DNA from: a bacterium
Lineage (GTDB): Bacteria; Cyanobacteriota; Sericytochromatia; S15B-MN24; UBA4093
Assembly: GCA_017744355.1 (NCBI GenBank)
Contig: JAGIBK010000001.1
Span: forward strand, 707,694-771,693
Length of the DNA: 64,000 nucleotides
Reading direction: 5' to 3'
The translations under genes and the position numbers were made by a program. Below the pieces are notes generated by a model. The model made no database searches. It was given only the letters and a program-made list of their open reading frames with translations, and was not told where the DNA came from. Below are positions 1-8,618 of the stretch, piece after piece; position 1 is the first letter of the stretch; each line of letters starts with the position of its first letter.

Positions 1-1371
1 GCCATCACTAGCAGCTTCACTTTCAACGACCCACGCTTCTTCCGCGCCTTCTGCGAGGCCTGCGCCGCCGAGGGCCGCCGGGTGACCATGGACGAGAGCA
101 GCCGCAGCGGCCAGCCCATCATGGACCTGGCCAACACCCTCATCGCCATCTCGCGCGAGCATCCGGACCCTGTCGTGCGCGAGGCCTTCGACCGGATCGC
201 GGTGCGAGCGGCCACCGCGGGCAAACCTAACCCCGATTCGCGCGTCTGCGGGGTCCGCTGGAAGGCCTGGGGCTCCAAGGACGAGGAGCGCCACGGCATC
301 CTCACCGAGATCCGCACTTACTTGCAGCAGAAGCCCGAGGCGAGAGTCGCCGTGCTGTGCCCCACCAACCCCATGGCCGATGCCTATCGGGATGGGGCGC
401 GCCTGATGGGGATCCCCGTCTACGAAGGGGGCGCCAATCAGGTCGAGGCGGGCCCGGTCATCACCGTCCTCAAGCGTGCGCTGCACTTCCTGGCGATCCC
501 CGCCAAGCGGCAGGCCGAGGCCTTCGTCTCCCTGCTCGAAGCCACGGCGAGCGCGCGTCGAGAGCCCCTCTTCGACCTCAAGGGGACGCGCGCCCACCTC
601 ATGAGCCAGGGCGTCCTGGACGGCCTGATCTACCCGACCGAGGGCCTGGCCCCGAGCCGCCCGGCGAATTTGCACGAGGCGGACTACGCCTCGGCCGTGT
701 TGCTCGCCCGCAGGATCCGCACCCTCCTGGGAGCGCGGCACCTGCCGCCACTGGAATTGCTGCCGACCATCGCCCACGAATTGCTCGGCGACCCCAAGGC
801 CGAGGTGCTCGCTTCCAAGGCCGCCGCCATCGCCCGCGACCTGCAGGGCCGGTTGCCGTACCAGCCCACGACCGAGGGCGACGCCTGGATCGACCTGGAC
901 GATCCGCTCGCCCAGGTCCAGGCCGCCCTCGACGAGCTCGCCATCACCGTCGAGCGCCGCGCCATCGCCACCACCAACCAGGAACTCGCGCCCGCCAAGC
1001 CAGGCGAGGTCGAGTTCTTGACGCTCCACAAGTCCAAGGGTGCCGAGTACGAAGCCGTCTGGATCCCGAACCTCGGCTACTACTACGAGAACAAGACCTG
1101 GTTCCCGTGGCGCCTCGACGAGGTCGAGATCTGGGACAAGGACGCCTTCATGGCCGAACAGTTGCTCATCCACGCCCGCAGCAACCCGCGCCCCGCGCTT
1201 GAAGCGCTCGAACACGCCGCCCGGCAGGTGGCCGTCGCCGAGAAGCTGCGCCTGCTCTACGTGGGCATCACCCGCGCCGAGGAGCGTCTGACGCTTTCGG
1301 CCTACGGCTTCAAGCCCGAGCGCATGGCCCCCTGGCACCTCAAGGCCTTGACGGAGGGATTGGGCGCATGA
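1..1371 (+). CDS. UvrD/AddA-type DNA helicase, C-terminal part (5' truncated by window)
   Basis: The frame is open from base 1, so the gene begins outside the window; 456 codons are visible. Two SF1 helicase signatures are clear: a motif V-like LTLHKSKGAEYEAVWIP at about 1018-1068 and a motif VI-like LYVGITRAEERL at about 1255-1290. The ATP-binding motifs must lie upstream. The stop overlaps the start of a RecB/AddB-type nuclease in an ATGA arrangement, and recJ follows. The likely role is therefore DNA-end processing or recombinational repair, working with the nuclease as a helicase-nuclease pair. It could also be an AddA homologue; without the N-terminus I cannot distinguish it from other UvrD relatives. 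Confidence 0.88.
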   Translation, partial: AITSSFTFNDPRFFRAFCEACAAEGRRVTMDESSRSGQPIMDLANTLIAISREHPDPVVREAFDRIAVRAATAGKPNPDSRVCGVRWKAWGSKDEERHGILTEIRTYLQQKPEARVAVLCPTNPMADAYRDGARLMGIPVYEGGANQVEAGPVITVLKRALHFLAIPAKRQAEAFVSLLEATASARREPLFDLKGTRAHLMSQGVLDGLIYPTEGLAPSRPANLHEADYASAVLLARRIRTLLGARHLPPLELLPTIAHELLGDPKAEVLASKAAAIARDLQGRLPYQPTTEGDAWIDLDDPLAQVQAALDELAITVERRAIATTNQELAPAKPGEVEFLTLHKSKGAEYEAVWIPNLGYYYENKTWFPWRLDEVEIWDKDAFMAEQLLIHARSNPRPALEALEHAARQVAVAEKLRLLYVGITRAEERLTLSAYGFKPERMAPWHLKALTEGLGA

Positions 1372-2183
1372 CCCCGACACTGGAGCTGCCCCGCATCAGC
1401 AGCGCGAGCCTCAAGGACTGGGATACCTGCAAGCGCCGCTTCGCCCTACGCTACCGGGTGGGCCGCTACTGGCCGGGCCCCCAGGCGCGAGACCTGGACC
1501 CAGAGGCTTCCGAGCGCATCCTCACTGGCCAGGTCTTCCACCGCATGGTCCAGCAGCACGCGCTCGGCCTAGACGTGACGCCTGTGCTCGAAGCCGAGAA
1601 GGCCTCGCTCTCGCGCCTCGAACAGCTCTGGGGCATGTTCGCACGCTCCACTCACGCCAAGCCTCCTGCAAACAGCTGGACGGAAGCTCCGCTTCACTTC
1701 CAGTTCAAGGGCGTTCCCTTCATGGTGCGCTTCGATCGCCTGGTCAAAGAAGGTGACAATTGGTGCATCCTGGACTGGAAGACCGGCAAGGAGAATCGTG
1801 CGATCCTCCAGGCGAGCTGGCAGACCCGGCTCTATCGATTCGCCCTGGTCGAGGCGGGCCATGTCTACCACGACGGCGAACCCATCCAGCCTGAAAACAT
1901 CCGAATGGTCTACTGGGACGTGAACCGAGGGCGCGAGGAAGCCTTCGCCTACGACGGCGCAAGCTACGAGACGGACCGGCGCGATTTCGAGCGCCTGACC
2001 GAAGCCGTCATGGCGCCCTTCGACGAAGGGGCTCCGGACGATCCGCGCTTCCCGCGCCCCCTGGATCCGACGGTTTGCGCGCGCTGCGCCTTCGACTCGT
2101 ACTGCAACCCCACCCACGCGCGTCGCGACGAGGCCGAACGGACTCTGCCCCTTCCGAGCTTCAGCCTGGAGGACCGCGCATGA
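1368..2183 (+). CDS. PD-(D/E)XK nuclease with Fe-S-type cysteines (AddB/Cas4-like)
   Basis: The protein has 271 residues. It has the PDDEXK_1 layout: an N-terminal SSASLKDWDTCKRRF segment, a central catalytic ILDWKTGKE segment, and a C-terminal CARCAFDSYC. Cys21 plus Cys237, Cys240 and Cys246 fit the four-cysteine 4Fe-4S pattern of AddB and Cas4 nucleases. The start ATG overlaps the helicase stop and its own stop overlaps the recJ start, so translation of the three is probably coupled. The likely role is cutting single strands at DNA ends unwound by the helicase. It is far shorter than full AddB, so it represents the nuclease domain alone. Confidence 0.87.
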   Translation: MTPTLELPRISSASLKDWDTCKRRFALRYRVGRYWPGPQARDLDPEASERILTGQVFHRMVQQHALGLDVTPVLEAEKASLSRLEQLWGMFARSTHAKPPANSWTEAPLHFQFKGVPFMVRFDRLVKEGDNWCILDWKTGKENRAILQASWQTRLYRFALVEAGHVYHDGEPIQPENIRMVYWDVNRGREEAFAYDGASYETDRRDFERLTEAVMAPFDEGAPDDPRFPRPLDPTVCARCAFDSYCNPTHARRDEAERTLPLPSFSLEDRA

Positions 2184-4495
2184 CCTGGCACGTCCGCACG
2201 GCCGATGAGGCGGCAGTGCAGCGGATCGCTTCGAGCTTGGGGCTGCCGCGTGCGATCGCGCGGGTCCTGTGGCTACGGGGCCTCACCTCCCCCGAGACGG
2301 TCAAAGCCTTCCTTTCGAGCCGGGAGAGCCTCGACTTCCTCGCCAATCCGCCCATGACCGAAGGGATGGAGCGCGCCGTCGCCCGCATCCGGCGCGCAGT
2401 CGAGACCCAGGAGTCCATGGTCGTCTACGGCGACTACGACTGCGACGGGGTCACGTCGTCTACCCTGCTCTACCGCTACCTCGCCCGCGGCATGAAGGCC
2501 AACGCCCGCGCATACTTGCCCGATCGCTTCAAGGACGGCTACGGGGTCACTCCCGCCGCCGTCGAACGCCTGGCGGGCGAAGGCGTAAAGCTGATCGTCA
2601 CCTGCGACAACGGCATCTCGGCGCACGCAGCCGCTGAGAAGGCGCGCGAGTGTGGGGTTGACCTCATCGTCACCGACCACCACCAGGTCCCCGAGACCCT
2701 GCCCGAGACCTACGCCATCGTCCACCCGGAGGTAGGTTTTGCGCACCTCAAGGACCTCGCGGGGGTTGGCGTCGCCTACATGCTCACCCTCGCCCTCGAA
2801 AAGGGCTTCACCGCTCGGATGGAGCACTTCCTCGACCTGGTCGCCATCGGGACCGTGGCGGACATGGTGCCCCTCAACGGGCCCAACCGCTCGCTGGTCT
2901 GGGCGGGCATCGAGCGCATGCGCACCGCCAAGGTGCTCCCCGGCGTCAAAGCCCTCGGCGAGATCACTCGCACCGCCTGGGAAGAGTTCGGCCCCCAGCA
3001 CATCGGCTTCAAGTTCGGCCCTCGCTTGAACGCGGCGGGCCGCCTCGAGACCCCCGAGATCGGCTTCCAGCTGCTCGCGACCAACGACGCGGCCGAGGCC
3101 CGAACCCTCGCCCAAAGGCTCGATGCCATCAACGCCGACCGGCGCGAGCTCAATGCCGAGCTGGAGGCGACCATCCTCGCGCGGATCGAGCGAGAGCTGG
3201 ACCTGGACGCCGAGCCCTTTGTGCTGCTCGCCGACGAAGCCTACCACCACGGCATCACGGGGATCGTGGCCGGCCGCATCAAGGAGCGGTACCGGGTGCC
3301 GGTCCTGCTCTTCTCGCATCACGGGGACGGGATCTGGAAGGGCTCGGGCCGCAGCCCCGAGGGCCTGCACCTCTACGAGGCCCTGCACGCCGCCCGGAAT
3401 CACCTGATCGGCTTCGGGGGACATGCCCAGGCGGCTGGGTGCTCAGCTCGCGGCGAAGCCCTCGGACCCTTGCGCGAGGCCCTCAATCGGCACGTCCGGG
3501 AAATTGGCTGGACGCGCCCGCCTGATGCTGTCTGGCTCGATGCTGAGCTGCCCTTTTCCGAGGCGACCTTCGAGCTGCTCAGCCACCTGGACGGCCTTGA
3601 GCCTTTCGGCCAGAAGAATCCGGCGCCCGTCTTCGGGCTCAAGCATGCACGGCTCATCGGGAAGCGGCAGAGCGGCAAGCGCGTGGCCCTCCAGATCGAC
3701 GACGGCCGCGAGGTACGAGAGGTGGTGCTCTGGCGCCAGCATGCGGAGACGCCCCACGAGATCGAGCACCACAGCGGCTGGGTTAACCTCGCTTACCAGC
3801 CTGAAATCAACACCTACCGCGACAACCGAACGCTACAGCTCTCGGTCCGCCGGATCGATGCGGCCGAGCCACCGCCTCCGATCGATCTCGGCCTGCTGGC
3901 GGCGCGTCCTGCGGCCCTCGTCGAGGATCGCCGCGGCCAGATGCCTGCCGCCGTGCTCGCGGCGTTCGAACCGGATGTGAAGGTGACCATGTATGCGAAC
4001 TGCGCCGATCGCCACGACCTTCCGGAAGCCGTTCAGCAAGAGATGAAGCGCCTCAAGGCCGGCTTCGCCTGTCCCGGAAACGGTCTCGGTGGGACGCCCG
4101 GCATCGTCGTGTGCGTCGATCCGCCGTGCGACGAGAATGCCTGGACCGCCTTGCGCGGGAGCGCCACCCGGGTCGTGGCAGCGTGGGAGGCGATGAGCGA
4201 GACCTGGGAGCTCACGCCCCGCTGGTTGCAGGGCTTCTACCAAGCCCTGGCGGAATCCCCGCCCATCGAACTACGGACGCTGGCGATGCGCCGGGCTCCT
4301 GAGAATCCGCTGATGGGGCTTGCGGCAGTCGCGATCTTCCGCGAGGCCGGCATCCTCGTCGAGCGCGCCCGCGAGTGGGCGCTGTTGTGCCCGCCGCCTG
4401 CCGAGATCGCGCTGCGCCATCTCAAGAGCTACCAGGATGCCATGGAAGCGCTCGCCTTCCGTGCCCGGATCTCTGCCGCCGAGCTAGGGGGATAG
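2180..4495 (+). CDS. recJ: Single-stranded-DNA-specific 5'-3' exonuclease RecJ
   Basis: The protein has 771 residues from the ATG that overlaps the preceding stop; the open frame continues upstream but no better start is seen. DHH-family motifs are present: YGDYDCDGVTSS, VTDHHQVPE, a DMVPL segment, GPRLNAAGRLETP and the DHHA1 motif GGHAQAAG. An OB-like region follows. The C-terminal part of about 200 residues goes beyond the E. coli length of about 577 residues; many non-proteobacterial RecJ proteins are similarly long. It degrades single strands during RecFOR recombination, base excision and mismatch repair. Its position after a helicase and a nuclease makes a three-gene DNA-end-processing operon. 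Confidence 0.95.
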   Translation: MTWHVRTADEAAVQRIASSLGLPRAIARVLWLRGLTSPETVKAFLSSRESLDFLANPPMTEGMERAVARIRRAVETQESMVVYGDYDCDGVTSSTLLYRYLARGMKANARAYLPDRFKDGYGVTPAAVERLAGEGVKLIVTCDNGISAHAAAEKARECGVDLIVTDHHQVPETLPETYAIVHPEVGFAHLKDLAGVGVAYMLTLALEKGFTARMEHFLDLVAIGTVADMVPLNGPNRSLVWAGIERMRTAKVLPGVKALGEITRTAWEEFGPQHIGFKFGPRLNAAGRLETPEIGFQLLATNDAAEARTLAQRLDAINADRRELNAELEATILARIERELDLDAEPFVLLADEAYHHGITGIVAGRIKERYRVPVLLFSHHGDGIWKGSGRSPEGLHLYEALHAARNHLIGFGGHAQAAGCSARGEALGPLREALNRHVREIGWTRPPDAVWLDAELPFSEATFELLSHLDGLEPFGQKNPAPVFGLKHARLIGKRQSGKRVALQIDDGREVREVVLWRQHAETPHEIEHHSGWVNLAYQPEINTYRDNRTLQLSVRRIDAAEPPPPIDLGLLAARPAALVEDRRGQMPAAVLAAFEPDVKVTMYANCADRHDLPEAVQQEMKRLKAGFACPGNGLGGTPGIVVCVDPPCDENAWTALRGSATRVVAAWEAMSETWELTPRWLQGFYQALAESPPIELRTLAMRRAPENPLMGLAAVAIFREAGILVERAREWALLCPPPAEIALRHLKSYQDAMEALAFRARISAAELGG

Positions 4496-4642
4496 GCGGG
4501 CGATCGCCCCTTTCAGCACGTCCTCGAACGAGGCGGGCTTGCCGGTGGGCTGGGGCGTTTCCTTCTTGGGCTGCGCGTACTGAGGCGTGTAAGGCGAATT
4601 GTGGCGATCACCCGTCCCGAATGCGTAACCGATGCCGATCAT
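4484..4642 (-). CDS. Small hypothetical protein, 52 residues
   Basis: This short frame starts MIGIGYAFGTGDRH and ends SFEDVLKGAIARLSP, with a Pro/Gln/Lys-rich middle. A Shine-Dalgarno-like GAAAGGAAGG lies about 8 bases upstream of the ATG. It is convergent with recJ, and the last bases of the two genes overlap. The amphipathic C-terminus (FEDVLKGAIARL) and the good ribosome site argue for a real gene, but I do not recognise the family. Confidence 0.5.
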   Translation of the reverse strand: MIGIGYAFGTGDRHNSPYTPQYAQPKKETPQPTGKPASFEDVLKGAIARLSP

Positions 4643-4752
4643 CCTGCGCCTTCCTTTCTCTCTTCCGAGCCCCGAAGGGGACTTTAATAGAGTAAAAGAA
4701 GTGTTTTGCGCAGGTTAAACGAACGCATCAAGGAAAGATTGCGTTTCGAGCG

Positions 4753-5193
4753 TCAGAAGAGTTCCTCGGCCAGCGCGACGATGATGCCAGCAGGGCCTCG
4801 CATGTAGCAGAGTCGATACAGGTCCTGGTACTGGGCCACCTCGCCGATCAGTTCGGCGCCGTTGACGCGCAGGCGAGCGACAGTGTCGTCGACGCTTTCG
4901 ACGGCAAACATGATGCTCCGGAGGCCCAGCGCGTTTGGCGGTGCGATCGCTGGTTCGATCGCGACCAGTTTTGGATTGCGAAACTTCGTCAGTTCAAGCC
5001 GCCCGTGCCCGTCTGGGGTCCGCATCATCACGATGTCGACTTGGACATTTTCGATCCCGTTGACGCGGTCCACCCACGGGCCCTCGACCGGCGCCTCGCC
5101 TTCGATCGACATGCCGAGCGCGGTGAAAAAAGCGATAGCGGCTGCAAGGTCGTCGACGACGACGCTGACGTGGTCCAATCTCTTGATCGTCAT
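4753..5193 (-). CDS. VOC (glyoxalase/bleomycin-resistance fold) protein
   Basis: The protein has 146 residues from the ATG that starts MTIKRLDHVSVVVDD. An upstream extension of the frame lacks family similarity. LDHVSVVVDDLAAAIAFF at the N-terminus and LRSIMFAVESVDDTVARL in the second half are typical of the two beta-alpha-beta-beta-beta modules. Metal-ligand positions are plausible (His in the first strand, a Glu in RLELTKF). VOC proteins include lyases, dioxygenases and drug-binding proteins, and the substrate cannot be told from sequence. It stands between a small gene and an M28 peptidase gene on the same strand. Confidence 0.85.
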   Translation of the reverse strand: MTIKRLDHVSVVVDDLAAAIAFFTALGMSIEGEAPVEGPWVDRVNGIENVQVDIVMMRTPDGHGRLELTKFRNPKLVAIEPAIAPPNALGLRSIMFAVESVDDTVARLRVNGAELIGEVAQYQDLYRLCYMRGPAGIIVALAEELF

Positions 5194-5221
5194 ATCTCTA
5201 ATATGGCCTTGTGGGGCGTAC

Positions 5222-6217
5222 TTAGTGCTGGTGGAAGTGGCGATCGCGGCCCGGGAACATGTCATGCGGCAGGCGCCTGCTGGGGGCGGGAGCGGGGACC
5301 TTGCGGCTAAGATCGCCAACCGCTGCGACCATCAGGCGCGTGGTGGAGGCCAGGTAATCGAAGTCGATGGTCTCGTAGGTGTCCGTACGCTTGTGGTAGT
5401 GAGGCGTGGTGTCGCCACCCACCCATTCCTCGCACAGGCCCACCGACTCGAAGCCGGCCTCACGGAAGGCCACGTGATCGGTCGAGCCGGAGTTGGTCCG
5501 GGTCAGCGGCAGGTTGAGCCCGTGCGTCTCGTTGACCATCCGGTAGTAGTCCCAGAGCCCGCCATCAGGCCGCTCGATCTCGACCGCGCGATCGCCATCC
5601 TTGTCCCAGCCCATCATGTCGATGGTGTGAGCGGAGGTGATCGCCATGCCCTGGCGCTTGAAGTCCTTGGCCATCGCCACACTGCCGATGAGACCCAGCT
5701 CTTCCTCGTCGAACCAGGCAAACAGGATGTTGACCTTGCGGCCTTCCAGTTGCTTCAGCAGCGCCGCGGCCTCCAGCACGGCGCAAGTCCCGGTGCCGTT
5801 GTCGTTGGCCCCCGCGTTGCGCACCGAGTCCAGGTGAGCACCGAGAAGGATGTACTCATTGGTGGGGGTCGGCGCCATGAGACGGACGAAGAGGTTCTCC
5901 CCGTTCGTGCGATAGGCGTGGCGCTCGACGGTATACCCCAGCTGCTCGAGGGCGCTCACCAGGTACTGACGGGTCCTGGCCCGGCCATCCACCGTTCCGC
6001 GCTCGGGAATCAGCGTCCCGCCGGGCATGGGAGTCTTCCCCGTCAGGACCGAGAGGTGCGCCGCGAGACGCTCCTTGCTGACCTGTTGCTCGATGCCGCG
6101 GTGCGTCTGGGCGGTAAGACGCGTCTCGGGACTCTGGGCACGGGGCGCGATGGCCGCGAGACCGCAGCCGCTCAGGACGAGGCCTGCCACTGCCATAGAA
6201 AGAAGACGCGCCCGCAT
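5222..6217 (-). CDS. M28-family zinc aminopeptidase, predicted lipoprotein
   Basis: The protein has 331 residues from an ATG preceded by GAGGTGATC; a start 12 codons upstream is possible but lacks this site. The N-terminus MRARLLSMAVAGLVLSGC is a lipoprotein signal with the Cys of the lipobox. M28 zinc ligands are visible: GAHLDSV, NAGANDNGTGT, FDEEELG, IDMMGWD and STDHVAF with a final His. It would be exported, lipid-anchored, and release N-terminal amino acids from peptides. It is 106 bases downstream of the DEAD-box gene on the same strand with no visible terminator between, so co-transcription is possible. Confidence 0.9.
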   Translation of the reverse strand: MRARLLSMAVAGLVLSGCGLAAIAPRAQSPETRLTAQTHRGIEQQVSKERLAAHLSVLTGKTPMPGGTLIPERGTVDGRARTRQYLVSALEQLGYTVERHAYRTNGENLFVRLMAPTPTNEYILLGAHLDSVRNAGANDNGTGTCAVLEAAALLKQLEGRKVNILFAWFDEEELGLIGSVAMAKDFKRQGMAITSAHTIDMMGWDKDGDRAVEIERPDGGLWDYYRMVNETHGLNLPLTRTNSGSTDHVAFREAGFESVGLCEEWVGGDTTPHYHKRTDTYETIDFDYLASTTRLMVAAVGDLSRKVPAPAPSRRLPHDMFPGRDRHFHQH

Positions 6218-6323
6218 GATCACCTCGCAACCGGTGGGATACGAGGGAATCATAGCAGGCGCGCGAGCCTTTGTTAAGTAGCTCTTTTCTTTAATTTAAC
6301 CTGAGCTTAGTCTTCAGCAGCCC

Positions 6324-7982
6324 TTACACGACCGAGACGGTGAGCTTGCGGCCACGCTCGTCGGTCTGGCCGTTCATGGCCTGGATGACGCGCTGGGCGT
6401 CAGCGTCGCGCACGTCGAAGACGGTGTGGTGCTGGCGGATCTCGATGGCGCCGATGGACTTGCCGTTGATCCCCGACTTCTTGCAGACGAACTGGACCAG
6501 GAATCCGGGCATCATCCGGCTCTGACGCCCCATGTTGAGGCTCAGGCGGGTCATGCCTTCTTCCTTGCCGCGCGTGGGGCGAACGCCGTCCTTGCGCTCG
6601 ACGCGCTCGGCCCGCTTGGGCTTGTCGCGCAGGGGCTTCTCCTTGCGCATGGGCGTCGGCACCGGCACGTCGTAGCCGGTGGGCAGGCGCCCGTCGGCCG
6701 CGTTCAGGTCCTCGAGAAGGGCCGCCACCAGGCGAACCGGATCCAGGTTCTCGACGAGGGTCGCGGCGAACGCCCCCCACTGCTCGGAGGCGCTCTCGTC
6801 GGTCCGCTTCACCATGGACTCGAAGAAGGTCTCGCGGCCCTTGGCCTGGACCTCGGCGGCCTGGGGGACCGGCTGGGGCGTCGCGTCGATCTTCAGGTCA
6901 AGGGCGAGGCGACGCACCTTGGGACGATCGAGCGGGGCCACCAAGGTGATGGCGACGCCGTCCTTGCCCGCGCGGCCGGTGCGGCCGGTGCGGTGGACGT
7001 AGGTTTCCGAGTTGCGGGGCACGCCCATGTTGATGACGTGCGACAGGCCGCGCACGTCGATGCCGCGGGCCGCTACGTCGGTCGCGACCAGGATCGCGAT
7101 CTGGCGCTGGCGGAAGGCCTGGAGGGTCTGGGTGCGCTGGGCCTGGACGCGATCGCCGTTCAGGACGCCGACCTTGAAGCCCTCGGCCCCGAGGCGCTCG
7201 GCGATCTGCTCGGTCTCGGCCTTGGTGTGGCAGAAGCAGATGGCGAGCTCCGGCCGCTCCACGTGCAGCACGTTGGCGAGGGCCTCGAACTTGGCCGCGG
7301 GCGAGACTTCGTAGAACGCGTGGCGGATGGTGGTCGACACGCCGTTCGAGGCCATGGTGATGCGCTTGGGGGTGCGCATGTAGGTGCGCGCGATGCGCTC
7401 AATCTCGTCGTCGAGGGTGGCCGAGAAGAGCAGGGTCTGGTGATCGTCTGGGAATTGGCCGAGGATCTCCTCGAGCTCTTCCTTGAAGCCCATGTCCAGG
7501 ATCTCGTCGGCCTCGTCCAGCACGACCGCGTCGCAGGCCTCGAGCTTGAGGGTACCGCGCGAGAGGTGGTCACGCACGCGGCCGGGGGTACCGACCACCA
7601 CGGCGGCGCCTTCGCGCAGGGCGCGGAGCTGCTCGCCGTAGGGGGCGCCGCCGACGAGCGTCGCTACCTTCACGTCGAGGGTGCGCGCCAGCTTGGCGAG
7701 CTCGGTGCCAACCTGCATGGCCAGCTCGCGGGTGGGGACGATGACCGCGATGCGCACCCGGCGCTCGCCCGCTTCAAGGCGCTGGAAAAGGGGCAGGCCG
7801 AAGGCCAGGGTCTTACCCGTGCCGGTGCGCGACTGGACCATCACGTCGTGGCGCTCGACGACGACCGGGAAGGCCTCATGCTGGACGGGGGTGGGGTGGG
7901 TGAAGCCCATCTGGGCGACGGCGGCGCTGAGTTCGGGGCGCAGGCACCAGTCTTCGAAGCGAGGGGGCTGGGGCTGAGTCAA
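6324..7982 (-). CDS. DEAD-box ATP-dependent RNA helicase with DbpA-type RNA-binding domain
   Basis: The protein has 552 residues. Motifs run in order: Q-motif region (GFTHPTPVQ), SRTGTGKT, PTREL, TPGR, DEAD, SAT, then VATDVAARGID and HRTGRTGRAG. The last 75 residues (from RLSLNMGR to the end) match the DbpA/CsdA RNA-binding domain, so a role in ribosome assembly or cold-shock RNA unwinding is likely. The start is a TTG, with GAAGGA eight bases upstream; no in-frame ATG with a ribosome site precedes it. Gln/Pro-rich and Lys/Arg-rich linkers surround the C-terminal domain. It is divergent from the efflux operon. Confidence 0.95.
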   Translation of the reverse strand: MTQPQPPRFEDWCLRPELSAAVAQMGFTHPTPVQHEAFPVVVERHDVMVQSRTGTGKTLAFGLPLFQRLEAGERRVRIAVIVPTRELAMQVGTELAKLARTLDVKVATLVGGAPYGEQLRALREGAAVVVGTPGRVRDHLSRGTLKLEACDAVVLDEADEILDMGFKEELEEILGQFPDDHQTLLFSATLDDEIERIARTYMRTPKRITMASNGVSTTIRHAFYEVSPAAKFEALANVLHVERPELAICFCHTKAETEQIAERLGAEGFKVGVLNGDRVQAQRTQTLQAFRQRQIAILVATDVAARGIDVRGLSHVINMGVPRNSETYVHRTGRTGRAGKDGVAITLVAPLDRPKVRRLALDLKIDATPQPVPQAAEVQAKGRETFFESMVKRTDESASEQWGAFAATLVENLDPVRLVAALLEDLNAADGRLPTGYDVPVPTPMRKEKPLRDKPKRAERVERKDGVRPTRGKEEGMTRLSLNMGRQSRMMPGFLVQFVCKKSGINGKSIGAIEIRQHHTVFDVRDADAQRVIQAMNGQTDERGRKLTVSVV

Positions 7983-8225
7983 GAGAATCCTTCTTTCCTA
8001 GTGATCGCATTTATAAAGAATGGGCCCATGGTACCTGAGAATCCTCGACCCCCGTTCGATTGCCCCTGAAAACGTCACGAAACGTAAGAAATCAGGACAA
8101 AGAACCAAGCGCGGGGCGCTTGCGAAGCTAACTTGATTAGTGGTAAAAAATAGACCCAAGTACAAAAACAACCGTCACTTACGATTTCAAGCTCCCGCGC
8201 ACACACGGCGAAAGGAATCCGCCAC
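7983..8225. promoter_or_regulatory. Divergent promoter region, DEAD-box helicase and efflux operon
   Basis: This is a 243-base AT-richer spacer between two divergent genes. It contains TATAAA on the minus strand near 8012, a repeated AACGT around 8070-8090, and the A-rich segment with the TetR-operator-like sequence described separately. No convincing -35 element could be assigned for either direction. No open frame with a ribosome site is seen. Confidence 0.5.
8147..8162 (+). promoter_or_regulatory. Candidate TetR operator of the efflux operon
   Basis: The sequence AAAATAGACCCAAGTA matches 13 of 16 positions of AAAATAGACTTCAGTA, which lies inside the palindrome in front of the nearby TetR gene (16078-16103, read on the minus strand). 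It sits 64 bases upstream of the first gene of the efflux operon, where a repressor could act. The second arm is less well conserved here. This is inferred from sequence similarity only. Confidence 0.5.
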
Positions 8226-8597
8226 ATGACTTCCAAGATCCTCACCCTGGCACTTTGCCTGGTCGCGATCGCAGGCTGCGACTCGGGGCTGGCCTACAAG
8301 GCCAACCTCGGCCAGACGGGCGCGCTGACCGCCATGACCGCCACCGAGTCGATGGCCGTCGTCAACAACACCCCCGTCTTCACCCTCGCCTTCCCCGACA
8401 ACGGCCTGAGCGAGTTCGCCTCGGCCAAGAGCCTCAAGCTGCTCTCGGGCGGCGTGCCTTATCCCATGAGCAAGGTCGGCAACACCTTCGTCGCGCCGCA
8501 GACCGCCAGCCAGAAGACGCTCGACGGCTCCGCCACCGTCATGACCTTCGTCGTCAACAACGACCACGTCGTGGCGGCGAACGTCACCGTCCAGTAA
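8226..8597 (+). CDS. Small predicted lipoprotein, first gene of efflux operon
   Basis: The protein has 123 residues. MTSKILTLALCLVAIAGCDSG is a lipoprotein signal peptide with Cys18 as the lipidation site. The mature part is a small beta-rich domain (FTLAFPDNGLSEF, TVMTFVVNNDHVVAANVTVQ) with no family that I recognise. A ribosome site AAAGGAA precedes the ATG. It is 21 bases before the next gene and leads a five-gene plus-strand unit encoding an RND efflux system, so it may be an envelope accessory factor of that pump. Confidence 0.75.
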   Translation: MTSKILTLALCLVAIAGCDSGLAYKANLGQTGALTAMTATESMAVVNNTPVFTLAFPDNGLSEFASAKSLKLLSGGVPYPMSKVGNTFVAPQTASQKTLDGSATVMTFVVNNDHVVAANVTVQ

Positions 8598-8618
8598 GCC
8601 GCGACCACAGAGGAATCT

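Noticed and set aside
4862..6277. 471-codon plus-strand frame over the VOC and M28 genes
   Set aside because: It covers two well-supported genes in antisense and has no ribosome site.
6426..8069. 547-codon plus-strand frame opposite the DEAD-box helicase
   Set aside because: It mirrors the helicase gene and has no recognisable domain or ribosome site.
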